From Pelargonium cotyledonis (lineage: Eukaryota > Streptophyta > Magnoliopsida > Geraniales > Geraniaceae): a stretch of DNA of 51,130 nucleotides. How positions within the stretch are numbered: the stretch's first letter is position 1; each line of letters starts with the position of its first letter. This document shows, one piece after another, positions 37,201 to 47,300 of the stretch. A program made the position numbers and the translations under genes. The stretch is from assembly GCA_036897625.1 (NCBI GenBank), contig JAYMTA010000052.1:1-51130 (forward strand). Direction: 5' to 3'. The notes beneath the pieces are model-generated. The model had not been told where the DNA came from. It made no database searches and saw nothing but the letters and a program-made list of their open reading frames with translations.

Positions 37201-37873
37201 TCAAGCAGTTACTCCTACTCATCAACAGGGTAGCCAGCCTGATGATGGTCCAAAATTTGATATAGAGGTTTCACGGGGAAAGAAAAGAGAGCCTACTTCT
37301 CATAGTGGGATGTTACTTCCATCACAGCATAAGGAGATCGGTGAAGGTATGGCACAGCCTCTCCATGATCATGTCCCTAGGAAAAGTCATGTGGAAGTAC
37401 TAAATAGAGGGCATCAGGAGGCTAAAAGAGAAAAAAAGATGGCATCACAAAAAGGACGCCCCCACTCGCCAAATCAGGGTCCTATTGGCCCAGTTGAATC
37501 AGCTTCTGGTAGTACAGATATTCAACAGGACAATCACTTCTTTTCAGGTTTCCGGAAGAATGGAAACCAAAATAGCCGCTTTAGCAGTAGGCATGATTCT
37601 CGTGGAGATTGGAGCTCATCTGGGCAAGATAACAGGCAACATAACCAATCTGCAAACCGAGAAAGGCAGAGACACAATTCCCAGTATGAGTACCAGCCAG
37701 TTAGATCATACAATAACAGTAGCAACTCGAGCAATGTTGAAGGACCAGAGGATGTTTCTCATAATATGGATACCAGATCCAGGGGCAGGGGTCAGGGACA
37801 CTCTAGGCGTGGTGGGGGGCATTTTTATGGAAGGAAAACTAACAGTTTTCACATAGATGCTGGTTATGATTAG
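30374..37873 (+). CDS. MOS1: MODIFIER OF SNC1 1 (MOS1) homologue, BAT2-N domain protein
   Basis: Exons: 30374-30405, 31132-31215, 31310-31354, 31492-31873, 32377-32479, 33292-33372, 33700-34993, 35071-35329, 35420-37873. All are in frame and give 1577 aa. In Arabidopsis, MOS1 is a large nuclear protein that modulates expression of the NLR gene SNC1 and other chromatin-linked traits. The N-terminus matches the BAT2-N region: ERRWASSGRRGGMTVIGK, VPKPINLPSQRLENHGLDPN, EIVPKGTLSWGSK, then NDGFSLASGDFPTLGSEKD. A Pro/Gly-rich part follows (exon 7), with SLIQKIEGLNAKARD. A charged coiled coil starts at residue 761 (RAKMKELAQQRLKQRQKEEE), a conserved FHGGDAVVWTPVRS segment comes later, and the C-terminus is RG-rich. 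The donor before 35071 is paired with the acceptor at 35070 rather than the nearby upstream cag, because only that keeps frame. The protein is mostly disordered and no enzyme motif is seen. Confidence 0.93.
33435..33574 (+). mobile_element. 5'-truncated SINE copy with perfect 19-bp target duplication in MOS1 intron 6
   Basis: The word aattgtttctttgatacca is present exactly at 33416-33434 and again at 33575-33593. Between them lies a ~140-bp insert that ends in a run of about 11 A. Its first half matches the SINE at 24245-24300 (cactcaacacatc, gtaagagaccactttggtgc). The tRNA-like head is missing. Perfect long target duplication, A-tail and 5' truncation are signs of LINE-mediated retroposition. 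It fills much of the 327-bp intron. Confidence 0.88.
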
Positions 37874-38542
37874 TGGAGAAAAATGTCAGCGGGGCCTTAT
37901 ATTTTTTGTCTTGGGTCAACCCCACTCAACCAATGACGAAATCAGAAATTGTATATTCTCAACTATTGTTGCACATGCATTGATCAATGATCAGGATTAG
38001 GAGCAAAGGAGATGGTGTACCGAGGCTAAAGTTGGATGGTGTGGTGCTTTGGTTTGGTTTCTTTCTTATTATTTTCAAAATGTATCTCATCTGAACAATG
38101 TTGGTATGCTGGGGAACCTTTGGCATGTTTCGTAGAGCCTTGATCATTATTACTTTTGTTCTAGGTACGGTATGTTAGAGGGAATGAAATAGAGATATTT
38201 CCTAGTTCCAAGGCAGGTTTTAATTTTAATAATCTGTGTTTAGTTGTACATATTTCCCAGGTATTGAATAGTTGGAATTATTCTAAAGTAGACATAACTA
38301 TTGTCTTTGGCATGATGTTGCTGAATTTAAACTTCCGTTTCCTCATTCTTGTACCTTAATTTCATATTTTGTTGAATTAATGGACATAGTCACGATGTTC
38401 AAGTGAATACGATACATTATACGTATTCCTTGTAGTAATTAGAGTACTTGTCACTTTAAGCGTACAAGTTAATAGTGAAGTTTCTGCAACATTTTGTGGC
38501 AATGAGCCACAAGATCAATCAATGTATAAGATTAATTACTTA
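37874..38542. other. Convergent 3' UTR spacer between MOS1 and the reductase gene
   Basis: This is AT-rich DNA without a supported reading frame. It should contain the 3' UTRs and poly(A) signals of both genes. I see no repeat or RNA gene. Confidence 0.5.
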
Positions 38543-41459
38543 TTATTGTTGTCGTTCAAAGGCAGCTTGTGCGGGCTTTGGTGGATCATCAAGGAGAAAC
38601 ATATCAAGAAGATGATCAAAACTGGTGAACTCGAAATCTGGATACAGTCCCGAAGCCTCAATAACAGGTGAATCCTCCTCTGCAACTTCAAAGTTCAGTA
38701 GCTCTCCCTTTACAAATATGCTGTGCAGAATAGCCACCGGTATGTTTTCTGGATGCGGCAATTCTGATTTCCATATGCATATGTTTACAAGTCTAGTTAG
38801 TTAAAATCACACAGTGCTATTTTTCTTTTTGCATTATAAAAAGTAGGTTCTTACCCTTAGACAGCTTCACAATATCTGGTTCTGGAATATAAACCTTGTT
38901 GAAGCTCCTCCCAGTTTTCTTCTCCCAAAGAGAGATCATTTCTAGTTGAGTCACTATGTTTTTGGAGGGCCTATAGGTGACAACTCTGTTGCAAGTTCTT
39001 GGGTCATTAGCCACTTTGATTGTGCACACACCAATATCTCCTTCATAATTTAGCACAGCTAACCACATACACATATAGACATTAATGCATATGATTAGAT
39101 ATTAGTTGCATATACAGAAACAGGAGTAATATATATACACACACATGTATATGTACCTTTGGCTTCACCAGTTCCATACACTGTGATGATATTGTCTTGG
39201 AGGTCATGTGGATGGAGCAAGTAATTGATGAAGTATGCACCAAAACAGTTTGCAGACACAAAAGTGTATGGGATTCCAGATTGTTCTACCACTCTTCTTA
39301 TCTTCTTTTTCTTGTCAAGGAATGCTTGGAATGGAGGTAGAGGACTCATCTTATCTTCTTCACATCCAAAATCTGATGGAAGGAACCTCTTCACAACATA
39401 ATATACATTTGTTGCAAATTGGCAATGCAGTGCAAAACAAAACAAACTTGGCATTAATCAAATCATGATCTCCCAAATATATATTTTACCTATAGACTAT
39501 AGTCAATACATAAGACACCCAAAACTGTTTTAAAAAAGATCATGTTCTAAAATCATCATTTTAATAACTATTTTATCTAGTATCGATTGTCGAAGTTTTA
39601 TTCTCTAAACCACCGTCGGTTTCTTTTTTACTGGGGTGGTTTAATTTCTTTTTAATCATATTATTAGTTGAATAAACACATATTTAGCATATTTGATATG
39701 TTATTCTTGTTCTTCCGTTGGTTTCGTCATCACTACTGGCTAGTTTCATTCGATTCACTTGAAGACTACTTATTATCATCTTTGTCTTCATGACTACATG
39801 TTGATTTTTCTGAGTATGTTTGCTACGAATAAATTAATTCTTTTCATGATTTTATATTTAATATAATAATTTAGTAATTATGTTAGTTTTATAGTTTCAC
39901 TCTACTCCAGTACAGTAGTACAGTTTGGTTTTGTCTTCCGTTGTTTAAATTTTTTTCCCATTATGAGTGGGATGATGTGGTGGAGCCTCAAGCTATTGAA
40001 GCTGATACTATGAGAAAGCCTTAAGTGATGGATCATTGGATGATAGAAAATAATAGTGGAATATGATGCGCTTCAAGTCATAGAAGCCATAAAAACAAAA
40101 GAGGATGATATCAATGCCTTCAAATTGATAGTGAGTGATATTTTAAATATTGTTGAGCATTTGGCTAGTATATATTTTTGTTTTGTCAGTAGATCTGCGA
40201 ATCAAGTAGTTCATCACATGGCTGTTAAATTAGGATTCATATCATGAATCGGGAGAAAATTTTGTGAATTGTGAATCGTGAATCGGATTGGATCGGAAGA
40301 TTCAAACATATATATATTATAATTTTTAAAAAAAATTTATAGGATAAAAATACCAATGATTATGAAGAAGAAAATTATTTTCTTCTAAAATGAACTAACA
40401 AACAACTAACATGTGTCCAAAATACTTGGAACAACTAAAATGAGTCCAAGCCGTCGCTGACTCGTTGCTGCAAATATGATGACCACTGTGGCAACACCAC
40501 CTAACACTTAGGTGATAATTTAGGTTTAAGTCTATGTAATGGACCACTGTGGCAACACCACCTAACACTTAGGTGATAATTTAGGTTTAAGTCTATGTAA
40601 TGCTAGTCTCCTCTCTATATAGAAGCGGCAATCGCTTCGTCTTCTTCGTAGAAATCAGAATATAGGAAAATAAAAAATTCAAAGTTTTTGGGTTGGACTT
40701 CAAAATTTTTTGTATTTTGAATTGATAGAAATCGGGATTCAATCGGATTGAATCAAGATTCATGTCATTCCAAAATTAAAACATGGTTTAATCGCTTAAC
40801 CTTCGAATCGTGAATTATACCGGAATCGGATCGTGAATTATACCGGAATCGGATCGTGAATCGTGATTTTTAACAACATGGTTAATCCTTTAATTAGATC
40901 TGCATTATATATCAAATATAGAGAAGTGATGTAAGATATATAGTGTCTAATACGAGTTTATGATAGAAAAAGCTGTGTACTAACCTTAATATTACCAGCC
41001 AGTTTAATGGCATCAATGATTTTGAGCTGATCTAAAACTTGAGGGTAAGCCAGAGCAGAGATCACCACATCTACTTCCCTTAACACTTGAACCATCTTCT
41101 CTTCTTCCTCCAATTGTCCCTACAATTTCAAATACACAAACAATACATAAAACTTCACATCTTTTTATTATATCAGCAAGTGCATCAACACCGAAACTCA
41201 AAACTGTGAAACGTCAGATGAGAGATCTAGTGAAATCAACGACAACTTATATAGAAAATGGAGTAGGCACTTGAATAACGGTGACGCCTATGGAAAGAAA
41301 CTCATGGCATGGATCAGGCTTGGACGATTGGTTCGGACGGGCATAGACAAAAGTTGGATGGCCTAAAAGGACACTGCCTTTAACCATGTATTGGCCTACG
41401 TAGCCAGTTCCTCCAAATATCAGGATCTTGCTCTTTGCCTCTACACTTTCGCTCTTCAT
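38543..41459 (-). CDS. Eugenol-synthase-like NADPH-dependent reductase (NmrA/isoflavone-reductase family)
   Basis: Exons in transcript order: 41459-41271, 41119-40985, 39388-39157, 39058-38855, 38763-38543. All are in frame and give 326 aa, close to the family's usual length (about 310-325). The N-terminus has the NADPH-binding loop [10 protein letters not shown] (15-24) and an ARP motif that contacts the cofactor phosphate. Family landmarks follow: RFLPSDFG (109-116), a KKKKIRR run (134-140) holding the expected catalytic lysine, [45 protein letters not shown] and [10 protein letters not shown]. Members reduce coniferyl esters to eugenol or isoeugenol, or cleave phenylcoumaran ethers. The C-terminal half matches eugenol/isoeugenol synthases better than PCBER, but substrate cannot be fixed from sequence. 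Intron 2 is 1.6 kb and filled with repeats. Confidence 0.9.
39985..40247 (+). mobile_element. LINE-type RNase H domain remnant inside reductase intron 2
   Basis: On the strand opposite to the host gene, 40056-40247 encodes [18 protein letters not shown] and ends [18 protein letters not shown]. This is the signature of the plant non-LTR retrotransposon RNase H-like domain (E.D.LQ.I..I and F..R..N...H..A). A degenerate upstream piece (about 39985-40025, [12 protein letters not shown], then a stop) continues the same domain. It is a broken fragment without reverse transcriptase. Confidence 0.65.
40481..40602. repeat. Perfect 61-bp tandem duplication
   Basis: The 61-bp unit beginning gaccactgtggcaacaccac and ending tctatgtaatg is repeated head to tail without a mismatch at 40481-40541 and 40542-40602. 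It lies in reductase intron 2. Absence of any difference suggests a recent event or an assembly artefact. Confidence 0.92.
40810..40855. repeat. 23-bp perfect tandem duplication
   Basis: The unit gtgaattataccggaatcgg plus atc is repeated exactly at 40810-40832 and 40833-40855. It sits in a block (about 40245-40880) rich in gaatcgtgaatcgg words, which looks like an old dispersed repeat. Confidence 0.85.
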
Positions 41460-41676
41460 TTTTGTACGGATCTCTTGCTTTCTCTTATCCTCTGTAGCTG
41501 TGGCAATAATGCTATGAGCAAATAGATTTTTGTAGGTTTAAGAATTGATGCCAATCACACAACATATACATGTGACCAAATTGTATCACAAAACTTGATT
41601 GGGTCGTATGTCTTTTTCATTGATACCCAACTCACAACAAAACAAAAAAATCAAATGTCGGTCACAGATTTATTTT

Positions 41677-42762
41677 GGAGAAACTTCACGTAACTCCTAT
41701 CATCTATTCACTTAAATCAAATGTATGTCTAGAAGTATTTTTCAAATCAAATACACTCCTAAACTTTCTCAAATGCTATCTGTTAGTTAATTATAACATA
41801 AACTTTATCTCTTTCATCATGTGTATGGCACATGTTCATTTATTTTTTCAAAATACCCATCATACCCTTGTTTAATGTTATTCGTTTAGTTCATGATCTT
41901 CATTTATGTTCTCCATGCTCATGTTGTATGTTCTTGTTGTTTATTATTATTTCAGAAATTAAAATTCAAACAAAAATCTAACAAACTCATCATTAAACCA
42001 GAAATAAAACTCAGCAAATCCATTACCATAGTCATAAACCACAAAACTCCACTGTCACCATAAAACTCAAAATTTAAACCATATCCAATTGTCACCATAA
42101 ATCCATTATCACCTCTAAAATTAAACTATTTCTTACCCAAAATTGAGCCCAACTAACCACTAACACCAATTAAAAAAATCAGAGAATCATTGAGGCAACA
42201 AATCACCAAACCAAAAAAAAAAAAAAAATTGCGAAGAAATAAAAAAGAACAAAAGTAGGGGAATCTCGCCGGAAAGCTTCCAGCCACCACTTCCATCTGA
42301 GCTATCGATCTGGACTTGATCCATCACTAGTCTTCCTTCTGCCGTTGCCATTAATCGTGAAAAGTCTGTCGTCTTCTCCAATGAGGTAAGTGAGACCCAA
42401 ATACACTAACCAGCACCGGAAGTCACCGGAATCAGAGCACAGAAGTGTCATACACCACCACCTGAGTCGCCGCCTTTACCTACCTTGCCGCACAGAAACT
42501 CTTTTGCTCTCTGTTCATCACTCAGACCAGATCTGAGATTAGATGTTATTAACTATATTTTAGATTAAATGAAAATACAAATAAACATACAACTCAGTGG
42601 AATTTGAAGAAAATAATAGGGGTATTTTGGTCTATTCACAATCAACTTTAACAGAGTTATAACAAATACCAATTTATAAAATTTAGTTGTGTATTTAATT
42701 TGATAATAAGTTCTAAACACTCATTTGATTTAAGCTAATAATTATAGGTGTGACATTTCCCC
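41677..42762. mobile_element. MULE-like element with ~100-bp inverted repeats and a coding-like interior
   Basis: The left end (ggagaaacttcacg, then cttaaatcaaatg, caaatcaaatacac) is matched by the reverse complement of the right end (ggggaaatgtcac, then cttaaatcaaatg, caaattaaatacac). The arms extend about 100 bp. Flanking 9-mers are only partly alike (atttatttt / acctatttt at best), so a target duplication is not proven. On the minus strand the interior at 42187-42540 is GC-richer than the rest and codes a stretch including GRLVMDQVQIDSSDGSGGWK. This resembles a captured exon more than transposon DNA. No transposase is present. Confidence 0.55.
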
Positions 42763-42821
42763 ATACCTATTTTATATACAATTACTACTAGGAGAGATGG
42801 TATAGTCTAATTCCCCTCGAA

Positions 42822-42842
42822 GGCGCGTACAGTATACGCGCC
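42822..42842. repeat. Perfect 8-bp-stem GC-rich palindrome
   Basis: ggcgcgta and tacgcgcc pair perfectly around a 5-nt loop (cagta). It stands out in strongly AT-rich DNA about 60 bp beyond the inverted-repeat element. It might be a remnant terminal hairpin; no function can be assigned. Confidence 0.6.
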
Positions 42843-43489
42843 AAATTGTTTTTATTATTTTTTTACTTTTTATAAATTGTTCCATTTTATACTCAGTTTC
42901 ATTTTTGTTCTATTTTAATCCCAATTTATTTAGTTTGCTATCTTGGGGGGATTTTTATTTTATGTTTGGTTATGATTCGTTCCTTGTAATTGAGACTATG
43001 TTCGTCTCCATAGGGTCGGAATTCAACAATGTAGGGTTTGGGTTCACTTAGGTAGTTACTTCTATGTTTTGGTTCAATTTAATTATACTAGTGTGTCTGG
43101 ATATATTCAACTTTGAGTTTTAATATATTTAAGTTTTACTTGTCAGGAAAAAAACTTTGTTATTTTGTATTTTTGCCATCAAATTAAAATGATGTGACAA
43201 ATTATTTTCTACTTTTTTAGTTGTAAAACGCCACGCTTAAGTTATCTATGTTTCTAATTAATTTGTACAATTGAGGGACATGATCCATTTTTGTTTCGAA
43301 AGATATATATATATTTTTAATTTTATAGACCTATTTTATTCAATTTGGTGTATTACTTAAGAACAACTATAAAATTAACCAATACCAAGTGATAGAGTGG
43401 ATAGATGCTCACCTTTCATCCATAAGGTTTTGCTGTGATGTGAATTGTAATGTAGGTGTGTAAGTTACTATATAAAATTTAATATTATA

Positions 43490-43690
43490 CATATTATAAC
43501 ATTAAACACGAGCGCGACACATTTAATAATCATGTTAAAACATTAAACACGACACAATTATGAACACGTAACACAAACACATTTAACAAGTTTCATGAAA
43601 TGAGTCGAGTTAACATACGCAACCTAAAAAATTTCACACAATAAGATTAACACGTTTCTCATGACATGACATGCAACACTAAAATATCGC
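43490..43690. mobile_element. ACACG-rich dispersed repeat fragment
   Basis: Repeated words such as aacattaaacacg (twice), acacaattatgaacacgt and acatttaac resemble the block at 1340-1850 read on the other strand. No ends or target duplication are evident, so it is a fragment at best. Confidence 0.3.
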
Positions 43691-44313
43691 ATATTTAGTC
43701 TATTTGACATAACTTTACTAAGTAATAGAAAAGAGGATTGCAAAAATTAGAATACTAGTTAAAGTTTTGGTGTCATTATAAGTTACAACTCCCCTACATC
43801 ACGTGTTTTACACCATAAATAATTAATTACGCGTACAAATATTTGAAATTCAACACCATAATTTGTATGATATTCCAACATGAACATGACATAGTTAATG
43901 AACTCGAATACCCTGTTGCAAGGTCTAGTTTTAATCTGACCAAAATTTTTGGACAACAAGTGACAAATTCCCCAAAATTATTGTCATAAAAAATTTTAAA
44001 CCTATTGAAAAAACCCTTAAAGGTCGACAACTATTATTTGAAAATTTTAATCAGATGTCAAATGAACGACTCATTCTTAAAGTCTACAACTCTGCAAAAT
44101 TTGCAACAAAATCTTAAGGTAAGAGCGAGAAGCTTGATTAGAATATAATATTCATCGTCTACTCCACAATCTAAAGAAAAACATCATAAAAACTCCAAAC
44201 CTGACTTAAAAATCAGTCAAGTGAAGAAATCACATTAAAAAAAACGAACCGTCTTTTCTTTGAAGAAATTTAAAATCATAAATATCTCTACTTTTGTACG
44301 GGTTTTTTTCTGA

Positions 44314-47300
44314 TCAGTCCTCAAATTCGTGCATGTGATCCAAAAGGTAGTTGGCTGCTAGTTCCTCGTTCTTGTTGCAGGCAAAGAACACCTCCAACAC
44401 AAGCGCTCTATCGAAGCCCATAGCTTCGAGCTGCAAAAATAAAACAAAAACAAACAGTTGGCAACACTCAGAATGACTTAAAGATCACAACTTGGGCCCA
44501 AACCCGAGGGTTTCTGATATTCAACTCATGTTTATTTGTGGGTTTGGGCGATCCCAAACAGTAGATCCAGCAAACTGGCCAACGGGACAGGTTTAAAAAG
44601 CACAAGTATTCTTATTGGCCCTCTTTTGTCGATGCGGGCTAGTGATGACCACGGGTCGTTGACTCACTCAGGCTTGTGTCTAAACAGGTCAGGCCAAAAA
44701 AACGCTAGCCTGTTTATCGGGCTAGATCAGTGGTGGCATGTGAGCTGTTGGCTCATTTGCCAGCTTAGTCAAACAGGCACGATAGTTCTTTTTTTTTTTT
44801 TTTTGGGTCAGGACATGTTCGCCATAACACAGAGTTCGGCAATTTGGACTTGAGACTGTTGGCACCCAAAACCCAATCCGTATTTTTGTGGATTCGGGTT
44901 GCATAAAATAAGACTGATAACTTTTTGTGTTGGGAAAATCGGCACACCTTACACGTGAAACACGAATCCTACATCCCATTAGGGTAAGGTTCAGGTAAGG
45001 CCTTCCCAACCCAAAACATGGCAGATGTGTGAACCAGGTGGGGCGACCTGCCATCCACACGAGCATCTGCCACAACAAACCCGCAACCAGATTGAACCCG
45101 ACCCAAAATCTGAATTGCCAGCCTTTAAACCCCATGCTCTAGATGACAAATAGTACACGTGATCTATACTTCCTCTAAAAGTTCATATATAGTCATAGAA
45201 GCACAAGACTGAGAACTTACACGTTCTATAGCTTCACGCTCCTCGGGAGTTACAGTTACAGCCTGTGGCATTTGTTCAGCAAGTTGTCCTAGTACGTTCC
45301 TAATAAAAATAAACATTGTAAAATATGAGCACTGTTAACATCCGCACTAGAGCTAGCAATTTGGATCTGAACCATTGGACACCCAGAATCTGACTCGCAT
45401 CATAAAATAAACCCGATTAATTTTCAAATCGAGTTTGCCATGGTATAAATGTGGGTCAGACAAACCCGCACTAATCTGCACATTTTCTATGAAAAACCTA
45501 AAACCCAGAATGCCAGCTCTAATCCGTACTCAAACAAGTAGGACACACTGATATAATAGAAACTCACCCCTCTCCGCCTTCAACAGGATCGTTAATCAAG
45601 CGTAAAAAGTCAGCCTGATGCTCCTGAATAAGTCTCATCAAGTGAGGGTTCTGTTTTCCCAATTCTTGAAGCATGGGCTGTCAAAACAGACAACATAGAT
45701 GAGAAATTGGAATGATCGACAAACAGAGATGAAAATCGTGTAGCTAACGGGATAAGAAAGAACCTGCAATATTTGTGGATTAGCTTGAACCATAGCTCGC
45801 AGGGTCTGGAACTGGAATAAGAAAAGAATATAATCTCAGACAACGATATTTGTTTTTAAAAGTGTATCTTACAAATTACATACACACAAACCTGTTGACT
45901 GTTGCGTAGAAAATCAAGGTTGCCAGCACCACCAGCACCTGCACCGGATCCCATGTTGGGCAGACCCTGTTGCCAAATATACACATCAGATACCATACAA
46001 CCTCAGTCCAATCAGTGGTAACTGTGCATTAAGTACCTGGGGAAAGAGATCCAAAGGATTCGCATTAGGTCCAGCGGCAGGTTGTGCGGGCTGCAAAGGC
46101 TGTGCTAGAGGGTTTGCAGCTTGTCCTATGGCTGGTGCTTGAACCACAGGTGGAACTTCAGCTTGCTCGGGTATACCCTACCGTTTGCAATTTAAAAAAA
46201 TAAATACATCAATAAACGTAAATAGATATAACAAGGAAATTATCTTTTTGATTTCTCCAAATATCGGTTTCCTATCATTCCAAATTGCAATGAAATAAGG
46301 CTGTGTTTTGATTCTCATATTTGATTTCAAATTTGAAGTACAAATATAATGTTTGGAAAACTATAAAATTTCAAATGACAATGTAAGGTTGTCATTTGAA
46401 ATCCTATGTTGTAGGCATGCTTTGAATTCTATTTGATTAAATCCAAATTCTTTGTGCATCCAAATATTGGAATTGGCTTAAGTCCTGGATTTCAAATAAA
46501 ATCCTAGAATCCAAACAGGCTATTAAGAAATGAAATCACCAAGCAAATCCATGTGAGTCTGTCGTTTCCGATTGAAAAAAAAAACCACTCAAATATGAAA
46601 TTGCACTTACAGAATACAAATAATCCACAGCTCTTTCCGGGTTGTTGAAAGCAGCACGAAGAGCTCGAAGAACCAAATTCCTATCCCATGTCCCTCCACC
46701 CATATCAAGAATTTGCTGGATTGTTTCCTCCAAGTTGTTCCCTGCAACAAGATTAGATGCTGCCTGGCCATACACATCAGACTGAGGTCTGTTGCAGCAA
46801 ACATCAAAACTTGTTCAGATTAGATTCAACAACGTTATAAGCTATAATTGAGTAAAAAAGTTGGGAGCACAAAAAAAAATCAGCTAGATAAATAGAGATG
46901 CTCTGCACAAATCAAATATGATGGACTAGATCAACAAACAAAAAGAAAAATGCATACGCAGCAGAAACTGGAGCAGGAGCAGATGCAGGCCTGCAAAACA
47001 AGGAAAAGAAAACAAATTTACAAACCACCTATGTTTTAAAAAACTAAAGGATCTGTATACTATGCAATCAAAAAGTTCAGAAACAAGAGGAATTTAGAGT
47101 TTAAGACTCACGGTGCAGAGGTTACTAAAGGAGCCTGAGGTACTGCTGCAACTGGAGCGGGAGAAGGGGTGGGGGCACTGGTCTGCGGAGTCTGGATATA
47201 AAATGAATTTATTGAAACATAACATATCACTCACAAAAGTAACAGTGAAACAAAAGAGTACAACAAATAATAAATGGATTACTACAAAATTGACAATGGC

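Larger units (their letters stand above)
41460..44313. other. 2.85-kb spacer between the reductase promoter and RAD23 3' end
   Basis: The first ~200 bp should hold the reductase leader and promoter. A 1.1-kb inverted-repeat element (41677-42762), a GC-rich palindrome (42822-42842) and an ACACG-rich repeat fragment (about 43490-43690) are listed separately. The remainder is AT-rich without a supported gene. Confidence 0.5.

Noticed and set aside
44722-45135. 137-aa minus-strand frame in the last RAD23 intron
   Set aside because: It coincides with a repeat-like block and a poly(T) run, and it is bounded by good splice sites of RAD23. No conserved protein is recognisable.
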